From Aculops lycopersici (lineage: Eukaryota; Arthropoda; Arachnida; Trombidiformes; Eriophyidae): a stretch of 64,000 nt of DNA. The stretch covers positions 3,775,367 to 3,839,366 of the forward strand of contig WNKI01000002.1 of NCBI GenBank assembly GCA_015350385.1, in the 5' to 3' direction. Positions 1-13,100 of this stretch are shown piece by piece. The position numbers and the translations under genes are program-made. Position 1 is the stretch's first letter. Each line of letters starts with the position of its first letter. Below the pieces are notes generated by a model. That model saw only the letters and a program-made list of their open reading frames with translations, did not search any database and had not been told where the DNA came from.

Positions 1-3000
1 AGTAGTTGACACAAAGTTGTCGTCGTCGTCGTCACTATGCTGTAGCGTAGCTTGCTGGTAATTCAATCGTTCAGCACCAGTGATTTTGTCGCGCTTTTGC
101 GCCCCTAAAAATCGCTAGGTGCCCCGCTAGGCGCTCGCTTCGAATGGCCAGCTTGGCTTGACTTGACTCGATTAACAGCCAGGCATCAAAAGTTTCCTCT
201 AAATTTTCACCCGCTAGCTTGCCGCTTGCTCGGCTCTCGTCGAGTTCGCCAATTTAAAGTGGCTTTATTCCATCAAAACTGCATGGTGCCTGCGCCTTGG
301 GCTCCCACTTCCACTTTATCCAGCGCCAATCGACTCGACTCCACAGCGTTGCTCTGCTACTTTGCTTAGTCAAGTCAAGTGTTATGGTCGTGCTAGCAAC
401 AGAAGCGAACCACTACTGTCACTACTACAATCGCTACCACTACCACTACTGCTGATGCTGATGCTGGTGCTGCCACTACCACGGCGACACCAGAGTTGTG
501 TTAACACCAACTCGGCCCACTCTGACTAACCGTCAAGCTGTCGATTAAATCATTCACATTCCTCGCCCATAACCGGCTAAACTCTCTCCCTCTCTCCTTA
601 GAACTCGTCTTTTCATCGCTGGCGGCGCCGACCGAGGAGGAAAAATCGAGCTCGGCGTTGGCGGTAGAGTTAGTGATGGTGGTGGAGGGGTTGTAGTGAG
701 GATGTTCGCAGTGACGGTAGTTGGTTACATGACGGACAGCGGGAGGATAGTGACGATAATCGGCGCGTTAGATTCCGCCACATCCTCTTGATCGATCGGC
801 TGCCCAAAGGCGATGGCAACGGCGTCGGTGACTGTGGACAAGGAGGAGTTTCAAAACAGCGCATGATTTTTGCCACTTCCTCTGTCACTTTGGTTGTGAT
901 ATCCAAAGTCGCCACCGCGCTCTGGTTATGATGGTTAATGATGCATTGTTAAAATAACGTCATCATCCGGCCACTCCTGTTGCTACTGTTGCAAATTATT
1001 CAGTTTGCGAGCTCAAATCTCGAAGCCAACGAACCAACTTCATTCGGCTCGGCCACAGATTTCCACTTGGATGCGAATGCTCCAAAATTACGAGACCGCG
1101 ACGCGTGTTTGATTGAGCAGCCCTCTCCCTCTATATTGATGTTAGTATTAATCGCAGTTCCAGAAAAAATCTGAAAGAGGGGAAGCTTTCAAGGTCTCAA
1201 AGGGAACGCTAACAATGGCAGGTGCAGCGGCTAAGCCGTCGTCCATAAGTTTCTCGAAGAAAGAAAGAGGAAGCAAACGAAAAGAACGAGTGGGAATTTC
1301 AGTCTACATGACGTCAACGGGAAACCAGAGTTTTTCTTTGAAATCCAATCGTTTCGAGTGAAGTCTCTTCTTTTTGGGTTGCTTTCTAAACCTAGCCTCT
1401 GAAGAGAAAACGCTATTGAGTAGTTGGAAGGAGGTGAAGGTGGAGGGGTGGAGATTTATCTGCCATTTTAGGGTGAATTGACATTTCACGTACAGACTAG
1501 AGACAACTAGGTGGCGGGGTTACTAGTTGATTGGCTACCAATAGGTAGACAGGCAGATGGGTGTTCTAATGAGGCAATTAGCCGCCACTTGTGGTGGTGG
1601 CGGCCTCGGTGATGGGGGTGTTCGTCTCCACCTTTTTGGGTCTCTGACCGCACGGCACCTAGCGCTTGATCAAAGTTGTGTACAGTGCCACAAAGTTCGA
1701 ACCAGGCTAAAAGTGTCGCCCAGAGGCGAGAGGATCTGTTGGTAGTGGCAAGCAAACCTGGAAAGTCTCATGGCGCCAATAACAATGGGCTTGTGAGAGA
1801 GCGAGAGGGAGACAAGGGAAGAGAAAAAAGGGCATTCAGCAAAAGCGAAGGGGACCTCCTATCGGCACTAGAGGCGGCTGAACGGTAGCCAATTAGTGAA
1901 GTCACACATTGCATCTGCTAAATTTCGCGCCGAAATTGTCGCTAAGACAACAAAATAGTAGCGGAAGCAGTAGCTATGGCGAGGGCCACAATGAGAGACA
2001 ATGGAAATAGGAAACTGAGATTTCGGTCGAAAGGAAGGAGGAAAATCTCCTTGGCTTCTCCACCTCGTTTCTTTAATTGCTCAAGCTCACTAAGCCAGCT
2101 AACGAATAGAACAATGATACAGAAAAAGAAGCGAGAGGGAGAGAGAAAATTCCCAATGGATTTTGAACCATGAACTCACCATCTGCCATAACGTTCTTCT
2201 TCGTCAGCTAACTTGACTTACTTTTTGTTCTCGTGTCCACTGAATGTACACTCTTCACCGGGGAGCCAAAAGTCCTCTCAAAATCTGGAGACTCGTGATC
2301 ATGCTCATGCAGACACTTAAGCGAGTCACAAATTGGGGTAAGTGGCGACAACTAAAAGTCCAACTCAATTTGGCTTAAGCCAATCAGTTGCCATCGACAA
2401 CTTGAGAGAGCTAATAGGCAGCAGAATCGCGGAAGTTGATCTTGATTGCGTCACGCGACCGGGACTAGCGCCTTGTACTTGGTGCAGCAACTTGGTTTGT
2501 CAAGTTAGACCTCGTTTCAATGGTGAAGAGCTAATAAGTGAGCAAGTGAGACTAAAACAATCTTTGGGTCAGTTTTGGGAAACAACTGCATCACGTCGCG
2601 TCAATCCAAGACTCGGATTAGTTTGTGGAAGGACAACAACACAAGTTACGATGCATGGATAGTTGAGCTTATCAACTTGTACAACCGAATCGGTTAGAAG
2701 AAGACGGACTGCAGTCGGGACTGGAAGGCTCCGACTTAATTATTGCCCCAAAGTGTCCGCAGTTACCATCCCTGTAACCTTCAATCTTCCGCTTGGTTTG
2801 CAAATGTGGCGACTGTCGATTAGCCAAACTGTTTCTTGTCTACCTCCTGCCAACTCGCCCTGCTCCACCCAATCCACTCGCTTTCTCTTCTGCCGGCAGT
2901 TGGATCGCTGATTGGCTTGAGATCCATATTAAGTAACCAAAATTGCTTTTTAATGCCGTGCAACTAACAAACATTTGCCAGGGCGCTCGACTAACCTCGA

Positions 3001-3936
3001 GGCAACAAAACTTTCAGACTCTAGACGTAAGACTGAAGTAGCGCTGGTGTCGCTGTCTTTTCCTGAGAGAAAGGTCTCGACAGCGTTTGTTGCAATAGTA
3101 GCGATAATAAACGAGGTGGCAGAGGAAAGGTAATCAAATAAATGAGTCACCTATTGATGCAGCACTAATCCGAGGTAGACTCGGCTTCGTGGCCTCCTAA
3201 TGAGGCGACTGGCGAGGTAGAAACCTGAGTAGCTGCAAATTTGCCAGTTTGCCGAGCAGCAGCTATCTAGTTAGCTTGCTAACCGTTGCAGAGAATCCAT
3301 AAGTTCTCTCATTTAGTGGCGAGTTTATGGGACATTCATAATTGTTGCAAACGGCTAGAGCAAGCGAGCGGCGAGAGCAGAGGAGATAGATGCAAGCAAA
3401 TATAAACAAACTATCGACTGCCTACTAGCAATAGTAGTCGAGGTAATAAGTCCAACTAGTTGTAGCAATTGCAAGCGTGAGTTACATACTACTACTATCA
3501 CGTTCGATGGCCCCGTTTTAGTCAAGATTCCATTGCCGGCAAGTTCGCGGGCTAGCTGAAGAGAATAATGGTGACATTATTATTAGATGAGCCTACTAGT
3601 TCCACTAGAAAGCCTTGGGCTGATTCTAAAAGGGAACGTCAAGTGAGCAGTGGAAGATTATAGCAATAGCGAAGACAAACTAGAGGAGCGGTATGTGCCA
3701 AAAGTATCTAGTTGAACGAGTTGCTAGTCGCCTCATTAGGTTGGTAGAGGCTTCCGAAACACCAGATCGCGCACAATTTTACTCGCTTACCTCTCTACAT
3801 ACAACTCCATCTCCCCTCTTTAGACTTAACTAACTCACCACTAGCCAACTGGCAAATTCTCATGCGCTAGTAGAATAGAATAGATACATTACATCACAAG
3901 AGGCTTCCGAGAATAGCTATTGCCCAATAAACTTAC
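1..3936 (-). other. Intron of tachykinin-like receptor gene (incomplete)
   Basis: This stretch follows the donor of coding exon 2 of the minus-strand GPCR. I searched it on the minus strand for the next exon, which should open with the Tyr of the DRY motif and continue with TM4, and did not find it. The rest of the gene therefore probably lies left of the window. The stretch holds two CTAGGTGGC-type motif sites (113-133 and 1656-1664) and no convincing open frame of its own. The short ORFs here lack family resemblance. Confidence 0.5.
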
Positions 3937-4038
3937 CTGTCACATGAGATGGCCGTTAAGGTGAATACTGAGGCTGATATTGAGAGTATGGCGATGAAAT
4001 TTGAGATCTTGCAATAGACCAGTCCAAATGGCCAGTGA
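3937..4038 (-). CDS. Tachykinin-like receptor, coding exon 2 (ECL1 to DRY)
   Basis: This 102-bp exon is too short and ATG-free to stand out as an ORF. It reads HWPFGLVYCKISNF, then IAILSISASVFTLTAISCD, ending in the Arg codon of DRY. That is extracellular loop 1, the conserved TM3 cysteine and TM3 of a tachykinin/natalisin-type rhodopsin-family receptor. The acceptor is gatag|TCAC and the donor GACAG|GTAAGT. Phase fits exon 1 exactly: AG plus T makes the Ser of MLDSHWPFG, where insect receptors known to me read MLDSDWPFG. Two residues are unusual: His for Asp before WPFG, and Cys before DRY where Ile or Met is common. The pyrimidine tract before the acceptor is weak, but the protein match is strong. 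Confidence 0.9.
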
Positions 4039-4488
4039 CTATCGATCAATTTGCGTGCAATATTGGTTGAGTTTGTTGTTGTTGCCGTCGTTGTAGTCAT
4101 GGGCGTTTGCAATGTTTTTGGTGATTTAGCGGAGACGAGTTTCGAGTTGGCGAGGACAAGATATGGTGTGATTAGTTAGTAGCTGGACAAAAATAGACAA
4201 GAGCGGACATAGCGACTTCCAATACCTCGAGTGTCATATTGTGGCTCATGCTCGTCACCTGTCTAGTTGCTATCGCCAGCATAACAACACAATGCTCACA
4301 TCAGATGATAGGTAGCAGAGTGGTTAGTAGCGGTGGTTCGGATCAATGACAATAAACTCCAGCGGGGAGCTAGCAGTATAATGATATCAATAACAACATC
4401 GTCTGCAACAGTGACAACTGAGCACAGTAGAATTCCAGAATACATTAGGGCGAAAGCTCATGTAAAGGTAATACATATATAAACTCAC

Positions 4489-4946
4489 CTGTCTAACATA
4501 GAGATAAAATTGAATATGACGTTGAGTGTGGAAACCATTGTGTCGGCTAGACTTAGGTTGACTAAAAAATAATTTGTCACCGACTTCATCTCCTTATTTG
4601 TCGAAACAATATAGATAACAATGATATTTCCACCGGCCGCTACGAGAACCATTATGAAGAATAACAAACTCCAAAAAGTTTTCTCGTATCTATTCATCTC
4701 TACTAAATCCTTCAACATATCGTCAATCTGTCCGTCACTTAGATCTACATCTAATAATGAGGGTCTCAAGGTTGTAGTGGTTGTCCCGGTTAAAATTGTG
4801 GTTGTTGGGTCGCCACCGATAAGCCTCTCTAATAATGGCACCGAATGCGAACCCTTGAGCGAAGGGTCCTCATAAAGGTCACTGTGGCCAGCAATTGCTC
4901 GGCTTAATGTGTCGTTGGTTATCTGATCCATAATAGCGACGGCCAT
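4489..4946 (-). CDS. Tachykinin-like receptor, first coding exon
   Basis: This exon encodes the N-terminus of a class A G-protein-coupled neuropeptide receptor of the plasma membrane. The first ~87 residues are an extracellular tail with an N-glycosylation sequon (NDT, residues 11-13) and a Thr-rich stretch. TM1 follows (residues ~90-113, ending GGNIIVIYIV with the class A Gly-Asn), then the loop NKEMKSVTNYF and TM2 NLSLADTMVSTLNVIFNF, with the conserved Leu-Ala-Asp. VTNYFLVNLSLADTMVS closely resembles invertebrate tachykinin receptors such as Drosophila TkR99D and TkR86C. Family knowledge predicts Gq coupling and amidated tachykinin-related peptide ligands. The exon ends at GACAG|GTGAGT in phase 2. 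I chose the ATG at 4946; an in-frame ATG five codons later is possible. Which paralogue (tachykinin or natalisin) cannot be decided. Confidence 0.9.
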
Positions 4947-6543
4947 TTTGCTGGTTGGTCGGCTAGCTGGCTGGCTCGACCAGCAGCTACCACGAGTTCT
5001 TTTCTTCGACTTCTCCCTCTTTCTCTTCCCCTTCTTCTCAAATTACTTCAACTATTCACGCTTGCTTGCTCTACTGTCTTGAAAGATGATTCAATTCGCT
5101 ATTACTTCTGCTATTGATTTTTCTGATTCGCTTATGTAACCAACTGTCTGATGGCCTCTTGTATGGTCAATTCATTGGCGACGGCGGCGACGTCGATTAC
5201 TTGCGACGGGGACGCCAACGTTTCCGTCAATGTTGCTGTCATTTCTGACTCAAAACCAGCTTCTCGACCTTCCTTTTGCTTGCTCCTTCAGTTCCCTTTC
5301 TTACAGCTTTCTAATATCATTCGTGTTTGTACTATAGCTCAATGGCTAAATAAACAATCAGCAAATGGGATCTATTCTCATCTCATCAATTTAAGCAATA
5401 GTTAGTAGGTTGGACTTCAACTAAATGTGTGTTAAATGTATCGTCTGAGTATAAAGTGATAGAGTGTATTACGCGATCAAGCTTACAGTTGGACCGATGG
5501 TGGCAAGATAACGCAGAGACGGTTTTGGGTTCACTTTTATTGATCCACAAGATTCGCTACAGTTCGCTCTTTCTCTCCCTCTCTTGCGAACATGTTGGCC
5601 GATTGGAGACAATCTTACAACTAAGACCCAACACATAGGCGTCACAAAGAGACGAGCATGTTGCGCGACGTCGCATCGTGCAACCTCAGCAAACATAAAT
5701 CGTATGCGCGCAATTGCCTCTGCGCATGAGCGTCTAGATCCCCAATGGGGTAAATCATACAGACAGAACAGTGTAGTGAAATTATGGATTCGTACATAGC
5801 GCACGATTCGGAGATTCGAACAGAGAGCAAAAATGACAGTTTGCTCAACTGGGTGGATTTTTACCAGCCTGATGATGCTTAGAGAGGAACATCAAATGGC
5901 AACGTGCTCACTAGTTGATGATTACATTGTAGTTAGTAGACGGCATAACGAGGTTAGGACAACAAAGGGGCAACAAAACCATATGAATAAACTAAGCTAG
6001 TAAACGTTAGTTGTATCCAACTTTAGTGACTGGGCCAAAAGGAGCCTATGAAATTAAATTTGATTTCACTTAGTTAACTTTCGATGAGAAGGATGGGAAA
6101 CAAAAAAATCAAGTCTCCCATTTCTAATGAAAATATATCAGGTGGTGTAAGATTATATTATTACTTTGATCATAGCTATTGTTGTTGATATTGCTATTGT
6201 CACAACCATACTAGTGCCATTTTTGTCTTTATTTTGTATTAGATAGATTGATTCAAGCCGAGGACAGGTGACAAATCGGTCAACGACATCGACGATGACG
6301 GACAAAGGAGCAGACAGCTACAATCATCACGTAATCATGTTGTGGCGTCATCATTAACATTCAGTCGGTAACAGCAACAACAATTGCGAAGCGGATCGTA
6401 TAACAACATACGTGTAACAAATTGGCATTAAATGGACTTGAAGCGTCCAATGGCATTGGACTAATGTATCAGCAAACCTCAGACATGGACAGGGTGGTAC
6501 TCCACAAGTTGTTTTGTGCAACTTTTACTGTGTACCAAAGACA
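4947..6543. other. Intergenic: receptor 5' flank and 3' flank of the next gene
   Basis: About 1.6 kb lies between two minus-strand genes. It should hold the promoter and 5' UTR of the tachykinin-like receptor (near 4950-5500) and the 3' UTR of the Gln-rich scaffold gene (near 6220-6543). Short ORFs on both strands have no recognisable protein content. I see no TATA box that I would defend. Confidence 0.4.
6228..6233 (-). terminator. Candidate polyadenylation signal AATAAA
   Basis: TTTATT on the plus strand reads AATAAA on the minus strand, about 310 bp past the stop codon of the AKAP2/MISP-like exon. It is the first canonical hexamer I noticed downstream of that stop. Transcript ends would settle it. 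Confidence 0.4.
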
Positions 6544-9500
6544 TCAACTCAAAAATTTTTGCTGAATCTTCATAACCGAAGCCGACGTCGAATGGCTCTG
6601 GCCATTCTCATTGGCCAATTGATGCTTGGAAAACTTCTGAGGTCTAAAGTCCTGCTGCTGATTGGATGCGGTGTTCAAGCGCCTGAAGGTATCTATCGCT
6701 TGCTTGATTGGGTACAATGAATCACTAGTGTAGCCCATGTCATTATTATCGCCACCGACTTGCATGTGATGATTACAACCTTCCTCCATCTCATAATGAT
6801 GCGTATCATTTTTCATATTATTACTATCATTAATGTTATTATTATTATCATTATTGTGGTTTAGCTTTTGCTTATCCAACGCGCAAATTCGCTCCACGTC
6901 AGCCTCATAGTCGTCAGTGTCAATATTACTCTCACCCTCAAGGCCAGTTGCGTGAATATTAGTAGACTGACCAACTTTAGACCTGTAGTTTGGTATTATT
7001 TTAGACGTTACCTGTTCCTGGGATGAGCTCACTGAGTTCCTACGTCTCTGCTGATCCCTCAGCTCAGCCTCACGAGCTCTCATATCCCTAAGCTCCTCTT
7101 GGATTTTCATCTCGGCCGTCAAGGCGACATTACTATCATTATTACTACTCTTTACGATAGGGGCCACGTGCTTTATGTCTGCACCACCGAAGTGTTTGGA
7201 TACCGTGAACTTGCCATGTATTGACGAGGAGGAGGAGTAGGTTGGATTGTTGGGTATTCCTGCAACATTTTTCTTGAAGTTGCGACTGAGGGTTTCGATA
7301 ACTTTCTTAGTTGTTCCCGGCTCAACATTTGGAGTCTCCTTGCACTTGAGACTGTCGATCGCCTTGTAATCGGCATCTCGTCTTGTAATCTCGTTGTGAT
7401 TGTTGTTGTTGGAACCCTTTCCAATTGTCGAGAGATTTGACATGGACTTTGTAAACTGATGGCAGTTTGAAGCGCCGGGAGCGATGGCAGCGCTATTATG
7501 CAACGACAGGGTCGATGAGTTTAGCTGACTTCCGCCACTCGAAGTCTGGTACACGTAACGCTTGCCGCCACTAGAGATGAACTTATGCATACTTATCATC
7601 GTGGCCGCCTGCTGTTGTTGTTGGGGTTGGTTTTGAGTGCTTGCTTCTGAAGTGCCATTGCCGCTGACACTTGTTGTTAGCTTTATGGATTTAGTCAAGT
7701 TATGCTCCGGGTTGGCCACTTTCATTACAGTAGAAGCTGCCTTGTCTTGCTTCTGAGCCAAAGGTGATGGTAGAGTGGTTGGGAGGTATTGTTGTTGTTG
7801 CTGTAGTTGTTGCTGCATTGGTGATAGCAGCATCAACATATTGAGCCCCTTGGCCTTCGGTATTTGGAACGTCTTGCCGTTTCTCACAATAGCCTCGTGG
7901 GTTTGCAAATCTACGTTACTCTGTGCAGATATTGACTTCGATGCCGCAGAGTTGGAACTTTTGAGTCTCCTTTTGAGCTCCAACTCTCGCTCATTAAACA
8001 ACCTAATCTCTTCGGCTATCTTCCATTCGGTTAAGGCAGCATTTCCATTGACCATCATCTGGTCTTGATGGTTACTATTACCACTTTCACTTAAACTATT
8101 GCGCAGTCCACGCGGCATACGCCTGACCATAGAGTTGGACTCGAAACGTTCAATTTCTCGCCTAACGTTGGCCTCAAAAATACTAGATAAGGCAGACGCC
8201 TTTTGCACCTCGGCATGCTCCATTGCATCAGAACTGCCTTCGACTTCGTCCAAATCCTCAATCAGCTGCTCCTGTGCCTCCACATAAACACTACGCGGAC
8301 TCGTAGTGGCTAGTGTAGCCTCTTTGGCTACCATCGGGTCCAAACTCACCTGTTGGTCCTCCTGCTGAACCATAAAAGTGGCGCGATGTTGACTCATCTT
8401 TGGCAGCGAGCTAGCGGCAACTCGTTGTTGCTTCAATTGGTCAGCTGGCTCATCCGTTTTCTGTGGCTGTGATTGTCGTTGTTGTTGTTGTTGCTGTTGC
8501 TGCTCTTTCTCAAGAGAATCTGCTAATGTTTGTCTGTTCTGCGGATTAGTAATCTTTTCAACCTGCTTAGTTGCGTCACTAATTGCCGCGCTTATAAAGC
8601 TGCACACCGATTTTACCTGTCCAACGTTAAACTTTGGCATTAAAGTGGCTGGCTGTTCTTGATGCTGCTGCTCCAATTCGAGCTGCTGCCTCATCACACT
8701 CGATGGCGACTGTTGTGGTTGGCCATTGCAAAGAGTGGATGAGTGTTGCGAAGACCTAAGAGGCTCGCTCACCATCAACAGGTTGTCCTCTACTCGCTCG
8801 TGCTTGCTCGACTTGATCTCGGTGTCGAATTGCAAGCTCTCAAAGGCAACGCCGATGTTACTTCCGCTCTCCTCTTCCTCCTCGTCGTCGCCGTCATTCT
8901 CGTCGACCTCAATGCTATTAACCTGTCTCTCCGTTGAGTCTTGTTGCTCTTCATCCTCTTGGCTTGCAATCTCACCAATGTCTTCGGTTTCATCCTCCTT
9001 CTCCTCCTTGTTGTTTGTAATCACAGTTAAGACCGATCCGCTTTGCGTTGAATTAAGCTCCTCGTCTGACTGCTGGCTTATAAATCCATTTTGTTGGCCT
9101 TGTTGATTGTGACTTTGGTTCTGTTGCTGTTGTTGTGATATTGACATAGGACCAAACGAAGAGTTTGAGGATGAAAACTCCTCGTTGGCGAACTGCTCTT
9201 CGCATTCATTTTCTATGGAGTTTTCAATAGATTGATGTTGCTCCGTGGCCTTGGGATTTGCAACAGGTGGCTGCTGCTTTGATGCTGTCGCGGCCGCCGT
9301 TTGGTGATGGCACAAAGTCGGGTCTATGGACATTAACTGGTTTTGGTTTGGATTTAATAGAACAGCTGAGCTGCTTGTAGTTGTTTTGGCTGCACTTCTT
9401 AACAATGTTTCAGATTCACTTGGCACATGTTTCCCTTTCTCCCCTTCCTCTTCCTTTGGTTTTCCCTCGTTTCCGGTTGGCTTATCATCACTCTTCTGCG

Positions 9501-10127
9501 TCCTCACCAACTCAACATTCGGCGACAAGCTCTGCCACTCGATGGCTCGGAACTGATCGTTTCGGTTGCCATCATCACCATCATCAATGTTATTATTATT
9601 AACATCATTAAAGTCTGCAATCTTCTTAGCTGCAACAGTCACCTCATCAACCTGTGGCTGTTGCGATACCTGCAGCAGTTGCTGCTGCTGCTGCTGTTGG
9701 GATTGACGAGTCTCAAAGTCCATCTCCATTCTCCTCTCCCAGAAGCGCTTCAATTTCTGCTTATTGTTCAAAATTGACCTCGAGTCTATGAACAATCGGC
9801 TGTTGCTATCCCTATTCCCGTTGCACGCTTGCAGCTCTCGGTTTGCTTCCTCAATATCCCAGTTGGTGGCGATCCGATGCCTTTTTTGTCCCGTCTTGCT
9901 ACTCAGTGAAATCCTCGACAACAAAACAGTCTCGTCTCGTGAAACCGCCCCAATCTTTTTCTCCCTATCTTCGTTTCTCAATCCTTGGCCTTGGTTTGGC
10001 CGATCGATTGTGCTGTCGAACTCGAGGACTTCCAATTCTGTTGTCCTGTCTGCTTCTGCTTCTTCTATTTGTTGTTTTTCTTGTTCTTGTTCCTGTTGGT
10101 GATCTTGTTCAGTGTAACACAAAGACT
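6544..10127 (-). CDS. Gln-rich scaffold-like protein, AKAP2/MISP-like (3'-terminal exon)
   Basis: One open frame of about 1193 codons ends with TGA at 6544. No ATG opens it. A plausible acceptor (ttctcag) lies at 10128-10134, so this is probably the last, large exon and the N-terminus lies on exons further right. The protein is mostly disordered, with poly-Gln, Asp/Glu and Asn tracts. Three helical segments stand out: residues ~640-675 (NVRREIERFESNSMVRRMPR), ~692-720 (ALTEWKIAEEIRLFNERELE) and ~998-1026 (KIQEELRDMRAREAELRDQQ). The I-x-x-E-I-R-L-x-x-E-R-E-x-E-L-x-R pattern resembles the C-terminal repeats of vertebrate AKAP2 and MISP, actin-associated scaffolds. A Val/Ile/Ala-rich amphipathic stretch at ~497-526 could bind a PKA regulatory subunit. 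Assignment rests on motif memory and is moderate. Confidence 0.55.
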
Positions 10128-13100
10128 CTGAGAATTTGGGGATTAAGTAGAATCGATTGGTCAGATAAGTTTTCTTTCTTTCTCATTGGCAGCATAGCAT
10201 TAGCGTTGGTGGTCTTCATTGTATAAAATGGGAGTTTTTCCTTTAAAATTCTGTTTGGCCTCCCGTTTCACCTCAAAAAAGTTTCCTTTAAAAAATTGTC
10301 TGCTTTCGGGGAAATCGCTTGACGTCGCGTGCCATAAACAAACACTCAAAAATGTTTAGCTGCTAGAGAAACGGAATGCCAACTGTTTCTCTCGAGCTTC
10401 ATGCGCTCACCTCATTAAGCGTCGTCCAGGTGAGTTACCACCTAAGCTATTTAAAAGACTAGGCTCTTCGAATCTCAAATGAGTATCCAAAAGGTCGAAG
10501 TCTCGAGGAATAGACACTGCAAGCTACATCGACAAGCTAGCCACTAGTTGATGATGTGACTGTTGCAACTTTGTCTCATTCCTTCTTTCGCTTATTGGTC
10601 GCTCGCCCTCACAATATTGTGTTTTATTGTGGCCCCCGCTTTTAGATGCCGATTCACCCATTCACTTTAAAGCCTCAGGGGCAATAAATTCAAGTTTATA
10701 TTGCAAATTTTGCTGAGAAAACTACAACAATCGATTGTAGTTGACCCGATTGACGCTCTGGCGGCGGCGGCAGAGGTGGCAACGATTACGTTTATGAGTG
10801 ATTATATTACAGTAATATGCCTTAACGAAAACTTTAGTTGGCTATTCTAATTCAGTCATTGTCTGCAAACCTGCTGACTGATATTGATGTTGATAATGTA
10901 TGTAAAATGACGCAACTTCGACAACTAGCGACGATTGCAACCGGCGTATCGAGTTACCATTTGATGCCAGTCCTTTGTAGTTTCATCGGGATAAAGTTGA
11001 GATTGAAAATAGAGATAAAGGTAGAGGTAGAAAGTGCAGTGTCCGTTTGAGGTCCACAACCACAATTAGCTATCGATCATGTCAAGTTGCCGTCAAGTTG
11101 TATTGTTGGCTAGCTAAATTCAACTCAAGATGCAAGCTGATAAGATAACTCGGAAATTTCTGCATTGTAGCTTCGGCCGCGGCAAGCGGCGAGCAAAAAG
11201 AGCATCTACACCTGTATTTTGTAGTCAAGTTGATTTGGGAGGGAGGAGAGAAGCCGCCAGTTGCTTGGCCAATAAAAGATGGCCCATTCAGTCAGCTAAA
11301 CTTTTGCAAGGTATTCGCGGATTCGGATTTTATCCTTGAACACAAAGGATTCTCCTATCTAGTTCCCCTCGCACCTGTAAACTAGCTAGCCGACTGGCTT
11401 GCCGGTTACTTGCAGGTAACAAGAAGTCGCGACATGCGGACTCTCACACTGAATGAACTTTGGTTTCACCTCCTTGTTGGTGCTGTCGTTGTCCTTTATT
11501 CGTTTGCTTGGATAGATATAAAAGAGAATAAGAGGCATCCAAATGAAGCGCCAACTTCTCACCTCGCAAATCCGACTTAACTTGCAGCTAAAATAGCCTT
11601 TTGGTAGCGCTAGTGTGACTGGCATTTAGTTGAGAGGCTAGAAATGAGCTCGAATGCTAACATTGACTTGCGATTAGAGGAGACGAGGAGAAGAGAAGAG
11701 AAGAAAGAATTTTCAGTGAGCCAGGTAAGCAGCGGGAAGCTAATCTTCTGGCTGACCAAGTGGCCGGCTAGCTTGCTACCGGCGAGCGGGTAACAAGTAG
11801 CGTTCTCGCCATCTTCAGCAGTCACTCTGTCAGTCGGTCGGTTCATTTCCATTATGTTTGTGTTGCTGTTGTAATTTATAGGAGTTTTGACTCATCGTCA
11901 TCGTCGTCGCCGCCGTTGAGTTTGAGGTTGTCGTTGGCCTTCGCGAACGGAAAGCGAGCTTCGGGTTCATCATGCAAGACAACGATGACAGCCACTACAA
12001 GCTCGTTACGTAACCTAGCTTCTCGTTCCCTCCTCTGGTCTTCTCATCGTCGGCAAGCGAAAACGCAAAGAGGAATGCCAATTGCCCGAGCTACAAATGA
12101 TCCTGAGCCCAATTCTGTTGTGGCGATATCACAACAAAAACACATCGAGCTGCAATGGTGGCGGCGGCGGCGGCTGCTGTGGCAGAGCAAAGGTAAAAGC
12201 CGAAGCAGTAGCTCGGGGCTAACTCGTTGCCACGATGATGAACTTGAGCTCATTTTGCGCCTCCAACTCAAACTCTCAGCTTAACCCTAACTCAAATCTC
12301 GTTGTCGAGAGAAGAATGCAAGAGGAGAGGCGCACAAGCCACATCAACAGGTTAGTGCCGTGCGTTTGTTTGTTTGTCTGTCTGTCTGCTTGCCGGCTTA
12401 CCTTCACCTTGCCTCAATTGGATCTCATCTTCGTTGTGTGTGTGTGTGTCGACTCAAGGAAAGCAACAGTGGCAACAACAACTGCAAGTCTGCCCGCTGA
12501 AACTAGTGGACTGTCGATCGTTATGTCCGTCTTTCTGCCTGTCCATCTATTTGTATGTAAGTTTCGTAATCTTGTCGATGAGCAGCGACGAGCACTCTGA
12601 TGCACTCTGCACCTGAGTTCCCTAAACAAGAGGTACAAGGCCGCGCAACAAGTAGCAATCGTAATAATGAGATCATCATCATCAACAGAAGCAGCAGTGG
12701 CAGCCGTTGCAAAGTCACCTGTTGTCCAAGCGAAACTCTCACAACAAGGCGACGACCTGTTGTTATTTTCGCATTCGCATTAGTCGTCGCCACTTAGCAG
12801 CCTCATTCGATCTCTCGAGCTTCTCTTTAAACTACCTAGCTAGCCTCCATATTTTCTCGTTGCCCATTTCAAGTTGGCCATTTCGTCGCTCACTCTCGGC
12901 AACCAAAGCCACTTGCCCATAGCAAGTGGTGTTGCGCTCGATTGGCACCAGAAAACTTGGAGGATGACGTAGTGGCAATGGCAGCCGTAACAACGACAAT
13001 AACTGACTCTCTAAGCTAAAATCCTATTCGCGACCAGCGATGCCCATCAACAGGTTACCTCGGCCAGCAACAACACGCAGAGTCGATGCTGTTTCCTATG

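Noticed and set aside
1..3936. Third coding exon of the tachykinin-like receptor
   Set aside because: No minus-strand stretch opening with Tyr after an acceptor and followed by TM4-like sequence was found.
5330..5420. tRNA-like start (TATAGCTCAATGG)
   Set aside because: No matching B box or cloverleaf arms downstream.
10121..10123. TTG at 10122 as a start for the scaffold exon
   Set aside because: It is not an ATG, and a splice acceptor lies just upstream, so the frame is entered by splicing.
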